Origin: Microbulbifer sp. YPW1
Lineage (GTDB): Bacteria > Pseudomonadota > Gammaproteobacteria > Pseudomonadales > Cellvibrionaceae
NCBI RefSeq assembly: GCF_013367775.1
Contig: NZ_CP055157.1
Span: 992,001-1,056,000 of the forward strand
Length of the DNA stretch: 64,000 bases
Direction of reading: 5' to 3'
This document shows, one piece after another, positions 17,767 through 26,883 of the stretch. The notes under the pieces were generated by a model. It worked only from the letters and a program-made list of their open reading frames with translations. It made no database searches and was not told where the DNA came from. Both the position numbers and the translations under genes were made by a program. Position 1 is the first letter of the stretch; every line of letters starts with the position of its first letter.

Positions 17767-17802
17767 TAGCGAGCTAGAAATCAACGTTCATGTAAACCAA
17801 GA

Positions 17803-18000
17803 ATGAATAGATAATTATCGGGCTTCTTGCTAGCCATTATGTCCGGCCTGTCCTTCGCACATGGTGAAGCAGAGGCCGGGTACACCATCCATCAGGATGC
17901 CGACATAGCGGTTCAGCAGTCGGGAGCAAACAAAGACAGTAGTGAAACCATTGCCTTTCCCTCTTTGGCGATTCGTTATTTCAGCAATTTTTCTCGGTAG
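17803..18000 (+). pseudogene. Short broken ORF with a signal-peptide-like start
   Basis: One frame reads MNR, a TAA stop, then LSGFLLAIMSGLSFAHGEAE, which looks like a signal peptide with an AHG cleavage region, and continues to a stop at 17998-18000. The stretch from the ATG at 17839 encodes 53 residues. This looks like a fragment of an exported protein with an early nonsense codon and a truncated end. I do not recognise its parent; a short real peptide from 17839 cannot be excluded. Confidence 0.35.
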
Positions 18001-18012
18001 AAGTTTCGCAGT

Positions 18013-18420
18013 ATGGCAGTACAGAAGTCGTCAAACTCGTTAATGCTCAGCCTGGTTTTTCTTGGGCTGGTGACCGGCTCAGCGGTCATTGGTTTATTGC
18101 CACCGATAGTAGCGCTGCTCTACTTCGCCATGAGTCTGCTGACCTACCTGATGTATTACCTGGACAAGTCCGCGGCGCGCAACGGTAACTGGCGCACCAA
18201 GGAGAGTACCCTGCATCTGCTGTCTTTACTTTGCGGCTGGCCCGGGGCCCTGGTGGCCCAGCAGCGACTGCGGCACAAAACCCGCAAACAGCCCTTCCGC
18301 TTTATCTTCTGGCTTACCGTGCTTGGCAACCTTGGCGCACTGGCCTGGATGCATACGCCAGAGGGCACAGGCTTCCTGAGCGGGTTGCTGGGTGGCTACA
18401 CGGACTTTCCGTTTCATTAA
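18013..18420 (+). CDS. DUF1294 membrane protein
   Basis: 135 residues, three or four hydrophobic segments (about 12-29, 30-52, 73-88, 100-115). The family signature is clear: YYLDKSAARNGNWRTKESTL, then LLCGWPGALVAQQRLRHKTR and FRFIFW. In longer relatives this domain is fused to a cold-shock domain; here it stands alone. The function is unknown. Confidence 0.88.
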   Translation: MAVQKSSNSLMLSLVFLGLVTGSAVIGLLPPIVALLYFAMSLLTYLMYYLDKSAARNGNWRTKESTLHLLSLLCGWPGALVAQQRLRHKTRKQPFRFIFWLTVLGNLGALAWMHTPEGTGFLSGLLGGYTDFPFH

Positions 18421-18513
18421 CGGGATACCGGTAACAGGCGATTCGTCTGGCGCATAATCACCCGCCGAAAGGTTCAGGTTAGGCCACACTAGCTGTAAAC
18501 ATCGGTTTTCAGC

Positions 18514-19326
18514 ATGATTTTTCTTGACCTCTTTAACCAGCTATCCCTGCCGTACTTCGGCGGAATTTCCGTCTTACTGGTACTTGCCTCCATGGCACTG
18601 GGCAACTTCCTGGGTGTGCGTAGCTCGCGCAAAGGAAAGCTGAGTGACGCGTCTATCGGCAGTGCCGTGGCGGCAATACTCGGGCTGCTGGCATTTCTAC
18701 TCGCATTTACCTTCAACTCGACAGCAGAACGTTTTTTACAGCGTAAGGCGCTACTCCTGAATGAGGTTAACGCCATCTCTACCACTTATCTTCGGGCGGA
18801 CTTGCTACCCCAGGAGCAGAGGCGCGGAGTTCGAGAACTACTGACGGAGTACGCGGCATTACGGGATTTTGACCCGAAACAGCTCGAGAACTTTGACGAA
18901 AGGGTTCTGCGCAGTAAAGAGATCCACGACGCGCTGTGGGGCATAGTCGCAACACTCAGCCAGCAAGACTACGACTCGGTACGCCTGGGCAAGTTTGTAG
19001 ACACCCTCAATGAGCTGATCGACTACAACAATTCGCGAATCCATGTTGGCGCTCGCTACCGTATCCCTTCACCTATCTGGGCGGCGCTGGCATTGGTGAC
19101 TGCACTGGCGATGTTCGGTATCGGTTTCCAGCTCGGCGCTGGTCGCCGGGGGTCGCCTCAAATCTCCCTGGCTTTGGCGCTGTCATTTTCGGTAGTAATC
19201 CTGCTGATCGCAGATCTGGATCGCTCCTATCAGGGCTGGTTGATAGTAGATCAAGCCCCGATGTCAGAACTCAATCAGGAGCTGCAGCGAGCAGAGAAGG
19301 TCGCCACCCCTGACTCAGGAATATAA
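18514..19326 (+). CDS. DUF4239 bestrophin-like membrane protein
   Basis: 270 residues. There are two N-terminal membrane segments (about 14-34 and 48-70), a soluble helical middle (about 75-180), and two C-terminal membrane segments (about 187-208 and 215-235). The pattern GSAVAAILGLLAFLLAFTF followed by LLNEVNAISTTYLRADLLP is typical of the DUF4239 family, which resembles bestrophin anion channels. Channel activity is not demonstrated for the family as far as I know. Confidence 0.82.
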   Translation: MIFLDLFNQLSLPYFGGISVLLVLASMALGNFLGVRSSRKGKLSDASIGSAVAAILGLLAFLLAFTFNSTAERFLQRKALLLNEVNAISTTYLRADLLPQEQRRGVRELLTEYAALRDFDPKQLENFDERVLRSKEIHDALWGIVATLSQQDYDSVRLGKFVDTLNELIDYNNSRIHVGARYRIPSPIWAALALVTALAMFGIGFQLGAGRRGSPQISLALALSFSVVILLIADLDRSYQGWLIVDQAPMSELNQELQRAEKVATPDSGI

Positions 19327-19380
19327 AGAGATGGCGACAGCTGGCTGAAGACGGGGTATCGCTAGCCAGAAAATGGAGTA

Positions 19381-20115
19381 TTACCTCGCCGAGTTAACAA
19401 ATGTCATGTAATAAACAGACTTCCAGCTTTGACTCACCAAGTTACCATTATTTGCCATGACTGGACTTCGCTGAGAAAGACTCGCCCCTGAAGCATCCAT
19501 ATTAAACCCCAGGGTATAGCCATTACCTGTAGCTGTATCGACGAGCTCACCTGCATTTGAGAAAAGTTCTCTAGCTGGCAGAGAGTCTCTTTCGTGCCTG
19601 CTACCTCGTACAAGGCCCGGGGCTCCAGACATGCCAATTCTAAGATTGCCGTCTTGCCGGAGTGAATTACGTCTTCTCAGTATGGCGCTCTTATGGATAT
19701 CTTTAAGGTTTTCAGCCTGTCTAGTTAAGCTGTCTCCCTGCTCATTTGTGGGCATAATATTACGCACGAACATTATATGGGCTTGAGGCTGATCGATAGC
19801 CTGACTCGACCTCTGGACGTCCATTTTTGAATAGAGGGTCCATTCCTGATTGTTCCGGAGGTAACGACTCGGAACAGCCGTATTCAAGTTATCCACTGCC
19901 TGGGCGTATATCGAACTATTACTACTCTCATAAATGTTGATGGTCGCATTGAACCGAATTTTCTGTTCACTATGGCGGTAGCAAATTGTATGGAGTTTCC
20001 CCAGAATATATGCGGGATGCTGGCAGTCGCCCGCACCCTCCCACCGGAGGTACAGCTGCTTACCAGGCCCTAGATGCTCGTTCACGAAACTTAAAATTTT
20101 ACCCAGGTCGGACAT
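19381..20115 (-). CDS. Hypothetical protein
   Basis: 244 residues, no signal peptide or membrane segment, and more AT-rich than its neighbours. I do not recognise it. The N-terminal half looks beta-rich (KQLYLRWEGAGDCQHPAYIL, KIRFNATINIYE), the middle is basic (SAILRRRNSLRQDGNLRIG), and the C-terminus is Ser/Asn-rich. It is downstream on the same strand of the caspase-like unit but is separated from it by a strong terminator at 20207-20229, so it has its own promoter or depends on read-through. Confidence 0.6.
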   Translation of the reverse strand: MSDLGKILSFVNEHLGPGKQLYLRWEGAGDCQHPAYILGKLHTICYRHSEQKIRFNATINIYESSNSSIYAQAVDNLNTAVPSRYLRNNQEWTLYSKMDVQRSSQAIDQPQAHIMFVRNIMPTNEQGDSLTRQAENLKDIHKSAILRRRNSLRQDGNLRIGMSGAPGLVRGSRHERDSLPARELFSNAGELVDTATGNGYTLGFNMDASGASLSQRSPVMANNGNLVSQSWKSVYYMTFVNSAR

Positions 20116-20206
20116 GGCAATTTCCCTTTGCTAAGTTTTTATAGATTTTATTATTTGCTCTTTTTCTTGAAACAGGAAGTGAAACCAACGACTAAAGAAT
20201 AAAAAA

Positions 20207-20229
20207 GGGGCGGAGACATATTCCGCCCC
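20207..20229. terminator. Bidirectional-type terminator
   Basis: GGGGCGG (20207-20213) / CCGCCCC (20223-20229), with an A-run on the left that reads as TTTTTT on the minus strand. It ends the minus-strand unit 22805-20261. Confidence 0.9.
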
Positions 20230-20260
20230 CTTTATAATTAGGTGGTGAAGCTCAACCCAC

Positions 20261-21133
20261 TCATGGCAAAACAGCTTCCTCCTGCTCTGCGTTGGCAACA
20301 ACGGATACATTAGTGACCGTGACTTTTGCGCCGGTTACAACCGGGCCTGAGAAGTCACCCTGTGCCCTCAGCGCATCTTCTGCGGAGCTAATTTTGTAGG
20401 ATTTCAGACTTTCCAGGCTCTCGATATGCAAGAAGTTCCCCTCTTCTGGCAGCGTCTCATCGTACTCATCCCGGAACCAGCGCCGCCCATGGGTAATGAC
20501 CTTACCCACAGAAGCCTTGGCTGAGGGAAGCCCCGGCACCATGTAATCCATGGTGAAGTCGTCGTAAAACGACTGGATTTCACCAGGGTCCTTGAAATCC
20601 GTAAAATCAATTTCGAAAGTATTGGAGACGCTGAAATAGGTAAAGCCGGTGACCTGCGTTTTGGGACCACAGATACTCGCGACCATCTTGCAAGTATCGA
20701 CCGGATCCCGCATTACCTGGCAGCCCTCGAATACGATTTTTGACTGCACGGTAACGCCGGTCTTTGCCAGCGCCTGGCGCACGGTCTCCGTAGTCGGGTT
20801 ACGACCACCTATAAATAGCTGCCCCGGTGCCGAGTGTACATTGATAACCAGAGTATCGATTTTCCCGTACTTGCTCAGTGCCGCCGCCAGTTCCGCAACG
20901 GACCCAACACCTACCAGCTTTGCTTTCGGATAATAGGCGCGCGCAAGGATGGGGGAAAAGCCACTGATTCCCGCATCGCCGCTGTCGTAGAGCATCAGTG
21001 TCTTGATCGATGGACCCTTGGCTGTCCCAGAGCTACCGCCAGTGGCTGCCTTGGTACCTGCCACCGGCGTCTGTGTCAGCGTCGCTGAGTTGAGCACCTG
21101 GCCCACATCAGTGACTGGATGTCTTGGAGGCAT
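20261..21133 (-). CDS. Caspase-fold cysteine peptidase-like protein
   Basis: 290 residues. A flexible Ser/Gly/Thr-rich N-terminus (about 1-42) precedes strand SIKTLMLYDSGD. A possible catalytic pair is IDTLVINVHSAPG (His100) and SKIVFEGCQVM (Cys138), each at the end of a hydrophobic strand, as in CHAT and other clan CD peptidases; GFTYFSVSNTFEIDF may be the next strand. The residues around His lack the common HG. The gene follows the large protein gene by 13 bases, with AAGGAGG right after that stop, so the two are probably translated from one message. The protease role is inferred. Confidence 0.55.
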   Translation of the reverse strand: MPPRHPVTDVGQVLNSATLTQTPVAGTKAATGGSSGTAKGPSIKTLMLYDSGDAGISGFSPILARAYYPKAKLVGVGSVAELAAALSKYGKIDTLVINVHSAPGQLFIGGRNPTTETVRQALAKTGVTVQSKIVFEGCQVMRDPVDTCKMVASICGPKTQVTGFTYFSVSNTFEIDFTDFKDPGEIQSFYDDFTMDYMVPGLPSAKASVGKVITHGRRWFRDEYDETLPEEGNFLHIESLESLKSYKISSAEDALRAQGDFSGPVVTGAKVTVTNVSVVANAEQEEAVLP

Positions 21134-21146
21134 CGGTTTTTCCTCC

Positions 21147-22805
21147 TTACTCTTCTGTCTCTAGGGCGCACAGGCGGTTCAGGTCGACGATGGTTTCGAG
21201 GCGATCCTCGAGCTTGGCTTCCGCGATCGCGGCCTGAACAATGCGTTCGCGATCGTTAGCGAGGGTTTCCTTGTTTGCCGCTGCGCGCTGGATAGTCATC
21301 GCATATTCGTCGAGTGCATCCGCCTGTCCGAGCAATGCCTCCACGATAACACTGTCAGTTCGCATGGTAATACGCGAGTCATTCAGCAGGACACCATCCA
21401 CGGGATTGCTGGAATCGGCCTGATTCAAAGGTCCGGATTTGAAACGGTAATAGCTGTTGGCGGTAGGCACCGGGAACTCGCCATCGTCATCCAGAGTGGC
21501 CGGTTCGATCTCAATACGTGTACCGTGATCCACAAGGTTTACCCGCTCCAGGGTGGGCACCATGATATCTTCGCTGTCGGCGATAAAGCCCGCTACTTTA
21601 AGGATGGCACGAGCCACCTGCGGGATTTTGTGCTCCACTACGAACTCTTGCAGGAAGCCCAACAGACCGGAAATAGGCACCTCACGCCAGGAATCGCGAC
21701 GACCGTTGGTAAACGCCACACGGACGTCCTTCAGGTGTAACTTGGTAATGTACTCCTGATTCAACTCGCGGAACACAAAGTTCAGGACACGACGCATATT
21801 TGCGTTGCTAATGGTGCGTTCGATAATGGTTTCCGATCCGGATTCGTCCTCCCGCTCGGAGCTGCTGGTTACCGACATTTCCCGTTTGCTGGAAGATTCT
21901 GCAGCGTGTTCCTTGACGGATTCTGCTGCCTGCTTAGCAAACTGCTCACGTCCACTGGAGTACTCGCCGCTCCCGCCACCAGATACACTGGCACTACCAA
22001 ACCCCCAACTGGCGGACACTTCCGCTTCTACATGCCACTCTTCCGTTTTGGACTTGGTCTGCTTGTCGGTAGTTTCATTCTGGATTTTGTCGGCAAATCG
22101 CTCCCGTGCGGACTGCTCGTGCGAGTCGATAATACTGGAGGATTCCTCGCGGCTCTCCTTGGTGCTCTGCCAGGTACGCATGGATATACGCGTAGTTTCC
22201 CCGGGCAACAGGGTAAACGTCTTCACCGTTTTGCCCATACCGTAGTCGCCCAGGAACGAGCTGACTCCATAGCGCTCCACTAGGAATATTTTGGGCTTCT
22301 CTGATGAATCAACGGGATGGGGTGTATAAGTCAGGTTGCCGGCCCAACCAACGGTGGGCACCATCACAATGCCAGTATGAATATTTTCTTTGAAAACATT
22401 GGGGTCCACTGCTTCGTTCAGCGCAGCTATCGTCTTCATTTGCTGGCTGTTAGCCGCTCGCAATTTGGTATTTTCCACAGGAGCCCGGGTCGGTCTAACG
22501 TCTGTAGGTAGCCGGGTCACACGGGTGCTTATCCGGTAGATACTCTCACTGAGGAAGTTCTTGACCAAGGTATCATTGGGAATCAAATTGTCCTTAACTT
22601 TTGGATCAATACCTAGCGACTCCTTGTACGAGGTTCCTGCGGATCTGGCGAGTGCAGTAAAATCCTTGTTCCCCAGCCCCAGATCCAGCTCCATGATCCG
22701 ACGCCCTGTATGTGCGCCGGGCAACGGCACCTGGTAGTTTATTTTTGCCGGCTGTCCCGCCTCGCTGAATTGAATTGCCTTTGGCTCACTAACTGTGTCA
22801 TTCAT
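21147..22805 (-). CDS. Large Ser/Glu-rich protein of unknown function, partner of the caspase-like protein
   Basis: 552 residues from the ATG at 22805, chosen because AAAAAGGA lies just upstream. No signal peptide. Three parts are visible: an N-terminal region ending in ERYGVSSFLGDYGMGKTVKT and FTLLPGETTRISMRTW (about 178-212); a polar middle, about 213-330, rich in Ser, Glu and Lys with an alternating EVSASWGFGSASVSGGG stretch flanked by amphipathic helices; and a C-terminal mixed domain (SNANMRRVLNFVFRELNQEY, then long helices with few Cys). GMGKT is not a convincing P-loop, since no Walker B follows. I do not recognise a named family. First gene of the unit with the caspase-like gene. Confidence 0.65.
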   Translation of the reverse strand: MNDTVSEPKAIQFSEAGQPAKINYQVPLPGAHTGRRIMELDLGLGNKDFTALARSAGTSYKESLGIDPKVKDNLIPNDTLVKNFLSESIYRISTRVTRLPTDVRPTRAPVENTKLRAANSQQMKTIAALNEAVDPNVFKENIHTGIVMVPTVGWAGNLTYTPHPVDSSEKPKIFLVERYGVSSFLGDYGMGKTVKTFTLLPGETTRISMRTWQSTKESREESSSIIDSHEQSARERFADKIQNETTDKQTKSKTEEWHVEAEVSASWGFGSASVSGGGSGEYSSGREQFAKQAAESVKEHAAESSSKREMSVTSSSEREDESGSETIIERTISNANMRRVLNFVFRELNQEYITKLHLKDVRVAFTNGRRDSWREVPISGLLGFLQEFVVEHKIPQVARAILKVAGFIADSEDIMVPTLERVNLVDHGTRIEIEPATLDDDGEFPVPTANSYYRFKSGPLNQADSSNPVDGVLLNDSRITMRTDSVIVEALLGQADALDEYAMTIQRAAANKETLANDRERIVQAAIAEAKLEDRLETIVDLNRLCALETEE

Positions 22806-23278
22806 TGATAAATTCCTTTTTATTTGGTCCGTTTTCATATTCACCATCATCCATCTGGCCCAAAACTCCTTGTCATGTGGCCAGTGCGGGCAGCGAGAAT
22901 ATCAGCGTTTTCCTATTTCGCAACGACAGGAAAACGCTTTTGGTGACACAGCGAAAACAGGACTTCAAGCAAACCTGATCTACCCGCGGCAACTAATTGA
23001 TATTAAAAAGATTAAGCAAATAAAATCGGAAATTACCGCGCGATTACAAATGCTTACACCCGATTACACATCGGTTCTCCTGCTCGGAATTGACAGTAAA
23101 AAACGCGCTACCGGAGTTGCATCAACCTGGAGGGTAAATTGATAGCCCCCTGCCAGTTAATTGATTGAGATTCCAGGTGTTTATTTTTGTTTGACGCCGT
23201 ATATTGACGGCTTATTGACGGAACTTTCTACATCAGTAACGATTCCGCGCTTTTCGGTTGCATTAGGATCCAATCACC
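22806..23278. promoter_or_regulatory. AT-rich divergent intergenic region
   Basis: A 473-base region between two divergent units. I see no convincing gene; an open frame on the plus strand at 22795-23142 has an unnatural composition and overlaps the start of the minus-strand gene. Near the right end TTGACG occurs three times (23191-23196, 23204-23209, 23215-23220), two of them inside the direct repeat TATTGACGG (23202-23210, 23213-23221). The last could be a -35 with TAACGA (23237-23242) as a -10. Confidence 0.4.
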
Positions 23279-24004
23279 ATGCCCCTGTTATTTGAAGAAA
23301 TCGATAGCCAGCCCTCACCCCTAGGCGAAATCTCACTGCGCAGGCGACGTATTCCGGCGCTCGGCGATCGAGATATCTACGAGGTAAAGCTGGGAGAGGA
23401 ATTTTTGATGTCCAGCATGTTTGTGGAGGCGGAAGAAGCGCTGTCCACACTCGGTCTGGCACAGGTGCAGGGTGATAACCTGAGCGTGGTCGTTGGGGGA
23501 CTGGGCCTTGGGTATACCGCGGTGGCGGCACTGCAGGACACACGGATCACCGAGCTACTGGTGATCGATGCTCTGGATACCGTGATCAGCTGGCACAAAA
23601 CCGAGAAAGTGCCCCTCGGGAAAATCCTTAATGCGGATAAAAGAAACCGCTACGTACACGGCAGTTTCTTTGACCTGGCCACAGACCCGCATGCGGGTTT
23701 TGACCCGGCAGGTCCGGGAAGAAAGTTCGATGCGATTCTGCTGGATATCGACCACTCACCCACCGAATACCTGAACCCGGCCAATGCGGACTTTTACACC
23801 ACCGATAACCTGGCGCTGATGGCGGAACAGTTGAAGCCAGGCGGGGTATTCGCCATGTGGTCACAAAATCTTCCGGAGGCATCCTTTGAGCATTTACTGG
23901 GTACTGTTTTTCCCTCGGTGCAGTCCCATGTGGTCTCTTTTTACAATCCGTTTATGAGCGAGGAATCGACCAATTCCGTCTACGTCTGCGTCAAATCGAG
24001 TTGA
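23279..24004 (+). CDS. Spermidine-synthase-like methyltransferase-fold protein
   Basis: 241 residues with the Rossmann-like fold of the polyamine aminopropyltransferase family. VVVGGLGLGYTAVAAL is the nucleotide-binding glycine loop, ELLVIDALDTVISWH the acidic strand end, and FDAILLDIDHSPTEYL the catalytic-face motif. It lacks the N-terminal strand domain of classical SpeE, and the second motif has DIDHSP in place of the usual D-x-D-P, so the true reaction may differ. Cytoplasmic, monocistronic. It may belong to the SpeE-like family of uncertain function often found in proteobacteria. Confidence 0.75.
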   Translation: MPLLFEEIDSQPSPLGEISLRRRRIPALGDRDIYEVKLGEEFLMSSMFVEAEEALSTLGLAQVQGDNLSVVVGGLGLGYTAVAALQDTRITELLVIDALDTVISWHKTEKVPLGKILNADKRNRYVHGSFFDLATDPHAGFDPAGPGRKFDAILLDIDHSPTEYLNPANADFYTTDNLALMAEQLKPGGVFAMWSQNLPEASFEHLLGTVFPSVQSHVVSFYNPFMSEESTNSVYVCVKSS

Positions 24005-24146
24005 CGTAGATCCTTCTAATTTCGCACATAGTGAGCGGGATATTCCGTCAGGTCACCGAAAAATATTTTCCAAATCTTAATTTCCCGGTAATAATAATTT
24101 CACGGATGAAATTATTATCTGCGCCAGTTAGTCAAGGAAGACCACA

Positions 24147-24833
24147 TTGGCAGCTATCGATTGGCGCATGATTTCTCGAGCTGATCTGCTGACACCTTTG
24201 GCAGATCCAATGAAACAGGGACGTTTCATGGAAAATGTAATTCGCTCCCGTGCGACGGGAAAAAGTGTCATCAATGGTACTTACGAAACCCGCAAGATTT
24301 TGCTCAAAGTCGGCACTAAGTCGGTGACGAAGTACTTCAAACAACGCCCGGGCGTTCAGCGGCGTTATCGCGTGGAAAAATCCGCCCTGCAACGGTTGCG
24401 CGGTGTGGTAGGTTTCCCTCAGCTGATCCGCACGGCGGATACTTCACTTCTCCTGGAAATGTCACGCCTGCCTGGCGCTTCGGTTAAATCTCTCAGTGAG
24501 CGCAACTTGCGAGACCTGGCGGCCATCGTCGAGAAGATGCTTGCGGCGGGTGTAGCACGCCATTCCCTGCCGCTTCGCGATATCCTGGTGGACCCAGAAG
24601 GCAATGTCGGGCTGGTGGATTTCGAGCGTGCCACGCTGCGCTCCCGAATCTGGCGTCCGGACTGGAGTATCGCCAAGGCGGTAACCCGCTATCACCTCTA
24701 TCGGCTCTTCGCTGAGCAGCAACCACAGCTGCTGAATCCGGAACAGTGGCGACTGGTAAATATTGGTGGAAAGCTTCGCAACCCGGTAAGCCTGCTCCAC
24801 GCCTTGACCAGATCACTGCGCAAGCCGGCGTAG
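24147..24833 (+). CDS. Kinase-fold (Kdo/WaaP-like) protein
   Basis: 228 residues. TTG at 24147 is the likely start, since AAGGAAG ends seven bases before it and the next ATG lacks a ribosome-binding site. The Lys of SVTKYFKQR fits the VAIK-type position, VEKSALQRL the alpha-C helix, and GLVDFERAT the DFG-like metal site. The catalytic-loop equivalent reads ARHSLPLRDILVD, so the Asp of HRD is replaced by Ser. It could be a small-molecule or lipopolysaccharide kinase relative, or a pseudokinase. It is 142 bases downstream of the spermidine-synthase-like gene. Confidence 0.6.
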   Translation: MAAIDWRMISRADLLTPLADPMKQGRFMENVIRSRATGKSVINGTYETRKILLKVGTKSVTKYFKQRPGVQRRYRVEKSALQRLRGVVGFPQLIRTADTSLLLEMSRLPGASVKSLSERNLRDLAAIVEKMLAAGVARHSLPLRDILVDPEGNVGLVDFERATLRSRIWRPDWSIAKAVTRYHLYRLFAEQQPQLLNPEQWRLVNIGGKLRNPVSLLHALTRSLRKPA

Positions 24834-25015
24834 ACCACTGCACGGACTCGACCGGCTCTCCCCCGCCTGCATGCTCAATTTTTAGGCTGATTTCTCGACA
24901 CCCTGCCCGCAAGCCCTTATAGTGCGCGGCCCGCCACGCTTCTGTGTGTGGCGGCCGTTATCGAAGACGCTCATTCATACATACCGCCCACCTGTAAGCC
25001 CCCGGGAATATTCTC

Positions 25016-26623
25016 TTGATCACCACCGCCAATATCACCATGCAGTTTGGTGCCCAGCCGCTGTTTGAAAACATCTCCGCCAAGTTCGGCAACGGCAACC
25101 GCTACGGCCTGATCGGGGCCAATGGCTGCGGCAAGTCCACATTCATGAAGATCCTGAGTGGCGCGCTGGCGCCGTCTGCGGGCAATGTATCCATCGAGCC
25201 CGGTTGCACCGTGGGTGTACTGAGCCAGGACCAGTTCGCGTTCGAGGAGTACTCGGTAGTCGACGCGGTGATCATGGGCGATACCCGCCTGTGGGAGATC
25301 AAGCAGGAGCGCGACCGTATCTACTCGCTGCCGGAAATGAGCGAGGAAGAAGGTATGCGCGTGGCCGACCTGGAGGTGCAGTTCGCAGAACTGGACGGCT
25401 ACAGCGCGGAGAGCCGCGCGGGCGAGATCCTGCTGGAGGCGGGTATCGAGGAATCCCTGCATTTCGGCTCCATGAAGCAGGTGGCACCGGGCTGGAAGGT
25501 TCGCGTGCTGCTGGCGCAGGCCCTGTTTGCGGATCCGGACATCCTGCTGCTGGACGAACCTACCAACAACCTGGATATCCACACCATCCACTGGCTGGCG
25601 GAAGTGCTGAACCAGCGCCGCTCCACCATGATCATCATTTCCCACGACCGGCACTTCCTGAATCAGGTCTGCACCCATATGGCGGATATTGATTACGGCG
25701 AGCTGCGCGTCTTCCCGGGTAACTACGAGGACTTCGTGGCTGCCTCCACCCTGATCCAGGAGCAGCTGCACGCGGAGAACGCCAAGAAGAGTGCGGAGCT
25801 GGAAGAGCTGCAATCCTTCGTTAACCGCTTCTCTGCCAACGCGTCCAAGGCCAAGCAGGCCAGCTCGCGGGCGAAGAAGATGGAGAAGATCAAGCTGGAG
25901 GAGGTAAAGCCGTCCAGCCGGGTAAAGCCTTACATTACCTTCCAGCAGAGCAAGAAACTGCACCGACAGGCGCTGACCCTGGAAGATCTGGCCCACGGGT
26001 ATGACGGTGAGACCCTGTTCGCCGGCGGCGAGATGATTCTGGAAGCGGGTGCACGCCTGGCGGTGATCGGCGAGAACGGGGTGGGCAAAACCACCTTCCT
26101 GCGCTGTCTGGTGGATCAGCTGCAGGCCAACAGCGGCGTGGTGAAATGGTCCGAAAATGCGGCCATCGGCTACTGTCCCCAGGACAGCAGCGCGGATTTT
26201 GACAACGATCTGACCATCTTCGAGTGGATGTCCCAGTGGCGCACTCCCAAGCACGATGACCTGGCGGTACGCGGTATGCTCGGGCGCTTGCTGTTTACCG
26301 CAGACGACGCCAACAAGAAGGCGCGGGTGTGCTCCGGTGGGGAAAAGAACCGCCTGCTGTTCGGCAAGCTGATGATGATGGATACCAACGTGCTGGTCAT
26401 GGACGAGCCCACCAACCACCTGGATATGGAGTCCATCGAGGCGCTGAACAAGGCGCTGTCCCAGTACGAAGGCACCCTGATCTTCGTCAGCCACGACCGC
26501 CAGTTTGTCTCCTCCCTGGCCACCCGGGTGCTGGAGATCAAGGACAAGCAGCTGGTCGATTTCCAGGGTACCTACGATGAATACCTCGCCGATCGGGCCC
26601 GCGCAGAGGCACAGGCCGCCTGA
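25016..26623 (+). CDS. ybiT: ABC-F ATPase YbiT
   Basis: Soluble ABC-F protein that acts at the ribosome, 535 residues, two ATPase domains. The first has GANGCGKST and [10 protein letters not shown]; the linker has the KASSRAKK-type basic helix (here [20 protein letters not shown]); the second has [17 protein letters not shown] and [10 protein letters not shown]. The start is TTG at 25016, because [11 protein letters not shown] lines up with the start of E. coli YbiT and an ATG appears only at codon 9. The length and order match YbiT closely. No arm-domain insertion is seen. Single gene. Confidence 0.93.
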   Translation: MITTANITMQFGAQPLFENISAKFGNGNRYGLIGANGCGKSTFMKILSGALAPSAGNVSIEPGCTVGVLSQDQFAFEEYSVVDAVIMGDTRLWEIKQERDRIYSLPEMSEEEGMRVADLEVQFAELDGYSAESRAGEILLEAGIEESLHFGSMKQVAPGWKVRVLLAQALFADPDILLLDEPTNNLDIHTIHWLAEVLNQRRSTMIIISHDRHFLNQVCTHMADIDYGELRVFPGNYEDFVAASTLIQEQLHAENAKKSAELEELQSFVNRFSANASKAKQASSRAKKMEKIKLEEVKPSSRVKPYITFQQSKKLHRQALTLEDLAHGYDGETLFAGGEMILEAGARLAVIGENGVGKTTFLRCLVDQLQANSGVVKWSENAAIGYCPQDSSADFDNDLTIFEWMSQWRTPKHDDLAVRGMLGRLLFTADDANKKARVCSGGEKNRLLFGKLMMMDTNVLVMDEPTNHLDMESIEALNKALSQYEGTLIFVSHDRQFVSSLATRVLEIKDKQLVDFQGTYDEYLADRARAEAQAA

Positions 26624-26690
26624 TAACCCTTAACGGGGCAAATTGGCGCCAAAAACTTCGAATTGTATCGACTAATTACTGAACAATTTC

Positions 26691-26717
26691 TAGACAGGGC
26701 GATCACTTCCCTATAGA
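26691..26717 (+). promoter_or_regulatory. Putative promoter of the cold-shock gene
   Basis: TAGACA (26691-26696) and TATAGA (26712-26717) with 15 bases between, leaving an untranslated leader of about 160 bases. Long leaders are normal for csp genes, where they act as cold-sensing RNA structure. Spacing is shorter than ideal. Confidence 0.4.
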
Positions 26718-26883
26718 GTGGCCCCTGCTAGAAAGAAAGACTTTTATTGATACCGCTATATCGCTGTCGTACTCGCAATGCCACGTTTTATTCATATCGT
26801 GTCCTGCAGTTACTAAGAGCCTTTACATCAAGCACCACCCGCCTCTCGAGGCAACACTCTTTTTAATTTCAGGAAAATTAGAT

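Noticed and set aside
22232..22252. GDYGMGKTVKT as an ATP-binding P-loop
   Set aside because: The spacing does not fit G-x4-GK-[ST] with a Walker B partner, and no ATPase motif follows.
20261..22805. Bacterial gasdermin system
   Set aside because: The large protein is twice the gasdermin length and shows no matching motif; only the gene arrangement is similar.
22795..23142. Plus-strand open frame upstream of the spermidine-synthase-like gene
   Set aside because: It overlaps the start of the large protein gene, lacks a ribosome-binding site and has an odd residue composition.
23279..24004. Classical spermidine synthase SpeE
   Set aside because: The N-terminal domain and the DxDP motif of classical SpeE are not both present, so only the fold is called.
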